5,355 nucleotides of DNA. Origin: Paracoccaceae bacterium. Its GTDB lineage: Bacteria > Pseudomonadota > Alphaproteobacteria > Rhodobacterales > Rhodobacteraceae. The notes beneath the pieces were generated by a model. That model saw only the letters and a program-made list of their open reading frames with translations. It made no database searches and was not told the DNA's origin. Below are positions 5,055-5,355 of this stretch, piece after piece. Location: positions 3,494 to 8,848 of the forward strand of contig JAESQH010000151.1 of assembly GCA_016765235.1 (NCBI GenBank), read 5' to 3'. Position numbers and translations under genes: made by a program. How positions within the stretch are numbered: the stretch's first letter is position 1; each line of letters starts with the position of its first letter.

Positions 5055-5355
5055 TATGTTCGAGCAATCTTCTTGCCTCGTCGCTGGTCGAGGACAGTTT
5101 TTCCCGATCTTCACCCGGGAAAAACCGTGCTCGAACGCCGGTTGGCATTGGGTTTGGCAAAAATGTTAATACGCGCGGTCCGATTGATACGGTCTCTGCC
5201 GCCCAGCTATCAACAATCGCATTGGCTGCAGCTTTGGTGGCGCCGTAGCCCGCGAAAAACTTTTGGCCGCCACGCGGGTCATTCATGAACACCGCGGTGC
5301 CCTCATTGGCGACCTTTAACAACGGTTCGGTCATCGCGATAATACGTTGTGTGGC
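5047..5355 (-). CDS. short-chain dehydrogenase/reductase (SDR), C-terminal part; 5' end outside window
   Basis: C-terminal portion of a cytoplasmic NAD(P)-dependent oxidoreductase of the classical SDR fold. The frame is open to the window edge (ATQRIIA precedes the internal Met at 5334), so the gene starts beyond the window and the NAD(P)-binding GxxxGxG region is not seen. Of 102 visible residues, the catalytic Tyr and Lys are Y37 and K41 in YGATKAA (37-43). GPRVLTFLPNPMPTGVRARF (59-78) corresponds to the stretch after strand 6 (usually N-PGPV-T) that closes over the cofactor, and FFPGED at 78-83 resembles YciK-type SDRs. The Ser normally found about 13 residues before the Tyr is absent: the equivalent stretch reads VFMNDPRGG (22-30). 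The substrate is unknown. It lies 145 bp upstream of the pilin-like pair on the same strand, probably as a separate unit. Confidence 0.85.
   Translation of the reverse strand, partial: ATQRIIAMTEPLLKVANEGTAVFMNDPRGGQKFFAGYGATKAAANAIVDSWAAETVSIGPRVLTFLPNPMPTGVRARFFPGEDREKLSSTSDEARRLLEHIS

Noticed and set aside
4944..5288. Plus-strand open frame of 114 codons opposite the SDR gene and pilin upstream region
   Set aside because: Most of it is antisense to the SDR coding sequence, which has the clear YxxxK motif; its start has no ribosome-binding site and the product has no recognisable features.

Overview
The window reads as chromosomal DNA of an alphaproteobacterium, most likely Rhodobacterales (Roseobacter group). 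Three things suggest this: a plus-strand hisS-hisZ-hisG cluster with stop/start overlaps; a HisRS whose motif 2 loop is of the alphaproteobacterial kind (EKAGPGRYRQF); and a short-form HisG that depends on HisZ. The assignment rests on recognised family features, not on a database search.

Layout. Positions 2-337 (+) hold the 3' part of a DgkA-type lipid kinase gene cut by the window edge. After a 68-bp gap comes the tightly coupled operon hisS (406-1911), hisZ (1911-3047) and hisG (3044-3736). HisS charges tRNA-His. HisZ is a HisRS-like protein without aminoacylation motifs that completes the short HisG to form ATP phosphoribosyltransferase, the first step of histidine synthesis. The operon thus joins making histidine with using it. 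A perfect 18-bp inverted repeat (3737-3797) separates it from the convergent minus-strand genes.

The minus strand, read right to left, carries the 3' part of a short-chain dehydrogenase/reductase (5355-5047), then two tandem paralogous prepilin-like genes (4901-4371 and 4281-3817). The pilin-like proteins share a nearly identical Flp-like N-terminus (38 of 42 residues) in which the usual Glu-Tyr after the processing Gly is Asp-Trp. Their C-terminal domains are long, cysteine-free and almost unrelated. A strong hairpin lies between them, and the upstream spacer holds two similar AT-rich inverted repeats that could be operators.

Most notable observations: (1) a 139-codon patch in the middle of hisS, matching the tRNA-contacting insertion domain, with G+C near 44% against about 57% either side and a burst of ATA, AGA/AGG and CTA codons; (2) the pair of Asp-Trp Flp-like prepilins with constant N-termini and variable C-termini; (3) an SDR that appears to lack the catalytic serine. 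No RNA gene, CRISPR array or insertion sequence was seen, and no gene-free stretch exceeds 150 bases.
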